This document shows, one piece after another, positions 5,102 to 6,306 of a stretch of 6,306 bases of DNA. The notes under the pieces were generated by a model. It made no database searches, had not been told where the DNA came from, and saw nothing but the letters and a program-made list of their open reading frames with translations. Every line of letters starts with the position of its first letter. Position 1 is the first letter of the stretch. Position numbers and translations under genes: made by a program. Source of the stretch: Acidobacteriaceae bacterium (GTDB lineage Bacteria; Acidobacteriota; Terriglobia; Terriglobales; Acidobacteriaceae); contig JASHUH010000366.1 in NCBI GenBank assembly GCA_030040115.1, positions 1-6,306 on the forward strand. The letters are read 5' to 3'.

Positions 5102-6306
5102 CGCAGCGACTCTTTCCGACAAGTGGGAGAGCGCTTCGATGCGGCCGTGGCTGGTGGCCCGCGCTGACCGCCACGATGCTGTTGGCGATCTTTCCCGCCG
5201 CCATGGAGGCGCAGGCGGTCTCCCCGACCGCGCCATCGACGCCGGCCCAGAAAGCGCCCTCCGGCGCGACGGAGCCGGGCAAAGCGGAGAAACAGTCCGG
5301 CGCCGGCGCACGGCGGCGTGCGCTCAAGTTGTATCTGGCCGCGAGCAAGTTTTTTGCCGCCGGACAATTCGACGCCGCCATGGGCGAGTACCAGAGGGCA
5401 GCAGCGCTCGACCCCACTAAGCCCGATTACCGGCTCGCGGCGGAGGTGGCGCGCAGCCACGAGGTCTCAGCGCTCATTGAGGCCGCCGCCAAAGACCGCC
5501 TGACCGGCGATACGGCGGCGGCGGCGGCGGCGTTAACCCGCGCCATGGATCTCGATCCCAAAAATCCTGAAGTCGCCGAGCACCTCTATGAACTGGGCGA
5601 CGACGCCCTGCGCGAGCAACCTGCGCCGCTCTATCAGCAAACCGCCAACACCGTGGGCCAGGCACCGCCGCTGCTCGCCGCAAGCGGACTGCGCAGTTTT
5701 CACCTGCGCAACGAGCAGCGGCAGGTGATTCAGCAGGTGTTCAAAGCCTTCGGCATTGACGTCATGCTGGATGAAAGCGTGCGGGCGACACAGGTGCGTT
5801 TCGACTTGGACGACGCCAATTTTTCGCAGACGGCGCACGCCCTGGGACTGGTGACCGACACGTTTTATGTCCCGCTGGATGCGCATCACGTGCTGGTGGC
5901 GCGCGACACACCGGAAAACCGCCGTAACTACACGCGCCAGGAACTGGAGACGGTTTACCTTTCGGGACTCACAAGCCAGGAACTGACCGAGGTGGGCAAT
6001 CTGGCCAGAAACGTCTTCAATGTGGCGCAAATGGCGGCCGATCCTTCGGCCAGCACGCTCACCCTGCGGGCGCCGGAAGCGAACCTCGATGCCTTCAACG
6101 CCACCATGCGCAGCCTGCTGGACGGCCGTAACCAGGTGATGCTCAACGTGCGGCTGATTCAACTTGCGCACACCGGCGCCCGCAACACCGGGGTTCAGCC
6201 CCCACAAACGTTCTCCGCGTTCAATGTGTATTCCGAAGAGCAGTCGATTCTGAACGCCAACCAATCCCTGGTGCAGGAGATTATTTCGTCGGGCCTGGCC
6301 TCAGCG
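5098..6306 (+). CDS. TPR plus secretin-type (GspD/PilQ-like) exported protein, 3' end beyond the window
   Basis: The frame is open from GTG 5098 to the last base (403 codons, no stop). The visible part opens with a signal sequence (basic residues up to R17, hydrophobic 21-36, likely cleavage after AQA40) and a Pro/Ala-rich stretch to about 70. Two TPR-like repeats follow (about 75-110 and 122-157), each ending in an A-x-x-L-D-P or M-D-L-D-P pattern followed by K-x-P. Next comes a secretin/TonB short N-terminal (STN or N0-like) domain, about 198-270 (FHLRNEQRQVIQQVFKAFGI then DVMLDESV). An N1-like module (about 277-340) has the sequence LSGLTSQELTEVGNLARNVF. From about 345, QVMLNVRLIQLA matches the segment that leads into the secretin barrel. 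This suggests an outer-membrane secretin of a type II secretion or type IV pilus-like system, but the pore domain is outside the window. A run of six GCG codons (5515-5532) gives six alanines in the second repeat. No other secretion gene is visible. Confidence 0.8.
   Translation, partial: MTQRLFPTSGRALRCGRGWWPALTATMLLAIFPAAMEAQAVSPTAPSTPAQKAPSGATEPGKAEKQSGAGARRRALKLYLAASKFFAAGQFDAAMGEYQRAAALDPTKPDYRLAAEVARSHEVSALIEAAAKDRLTGDTAAAAAALTRAMDLDPKNPEVAEHLYELGDDALREQPAPLYQQTANTVGQAPPLLAASGLRSFHLRNEQRQVIQQVFKAFGIDVMLDESVRATQVRFDLDDANFSQTAHALGLVTDTFYVPLDAHHVLVARDTPENRRNYTRQELETVYLSGLTSQELTEVGNLARNVFNVAQMAADPSASTLTLRAPEANLDAFNATMRSLLDGRNQVMLNVRLIQLAHTGARNTGVQPPQTFSAFNVYSEEQSILNANQSLVQEIISSGLASA

Noticed and set aside
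5515..5532. Six tandem GCG codons as a phase-variable microsatellite
   Set aside because: A three-base unit keeps the reading frame, the tract is short, and alanine runs are ordinary in TPR helices of GC-rich genomes.
5533..6264. 243-codon minus-strand open frame opposite the secretin-type gene
   Set aside because: The + frame is open throughout with signal peptide, TPR and secretin N-domain patterns; the minus frame is a shadow.

Overview
The window is GC-rich, densely coding chromosomal DNA, with every supported protein gene on the + strand. The gene set points to an acidobacterium, probably of the Terriglobia (Koribacter/Terriglobus-like). The reasons are a DsbA-like periplasmic thiol protein with a Pro/Ala-rich linker, a very small Fis-type HTH protein next to purC-cvpA, and a TPR-plus-secretin protein coupled to a HAD phosphatase. 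This assignment is inference from remembered family resemblance, not from a search.

Layout. 1-438: the C-terminal end of glutamine-dependent NAD+ synthase (nadE), cut by the window edge. 439-617: a short spacer. 618-1655: an exported DsbA/thioredoxin-fold protein with a CPHC active site, read from a TTG start. 1656-2405: a 750-base non-coding stretch, the most interesting part of the window. It holds (a) a probable minus-strand structured RNA of about 190-220 nt ending in a strong intrinsic terminator, whose closing-stem architecture and length resemble 6S RNA; (b) a CRP/FNR-type palindrome just upstream of that RNA; (c) a candidate sigma70 promoter facing purC; and (d) a 105-nt rod-like inverted repeat in the purC leader that could be an unassigned cis-regulatory RNA. 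2406-3299: purC (SAICAR synthetase), GTG start. 3317-3862: a CvpA-family membrane protein. 3933-4214: a 93-residue Fis-type HTH protein. 4352-5101: a HAD-superfamily phosphatase. 5098 to the window end: a TPR plus secretin-type protein that overlaps the HAD gene by 4 bases and runs off the edge.

How they may work together. purC and cvpA are close enough to share a transcript, echoing the known cvpA-purF link in enterobacteria. The HAD and secretin-type genes are translationally coupled (GTGA overlap). If the minus-strand RNA is 6S-like, it would lie next to a purine-biosynthesis gene, a neighbourhood also known for 6S RNA in some other bacteria. No mobile element, CRISPR array, tRNA or rRNA was seen.
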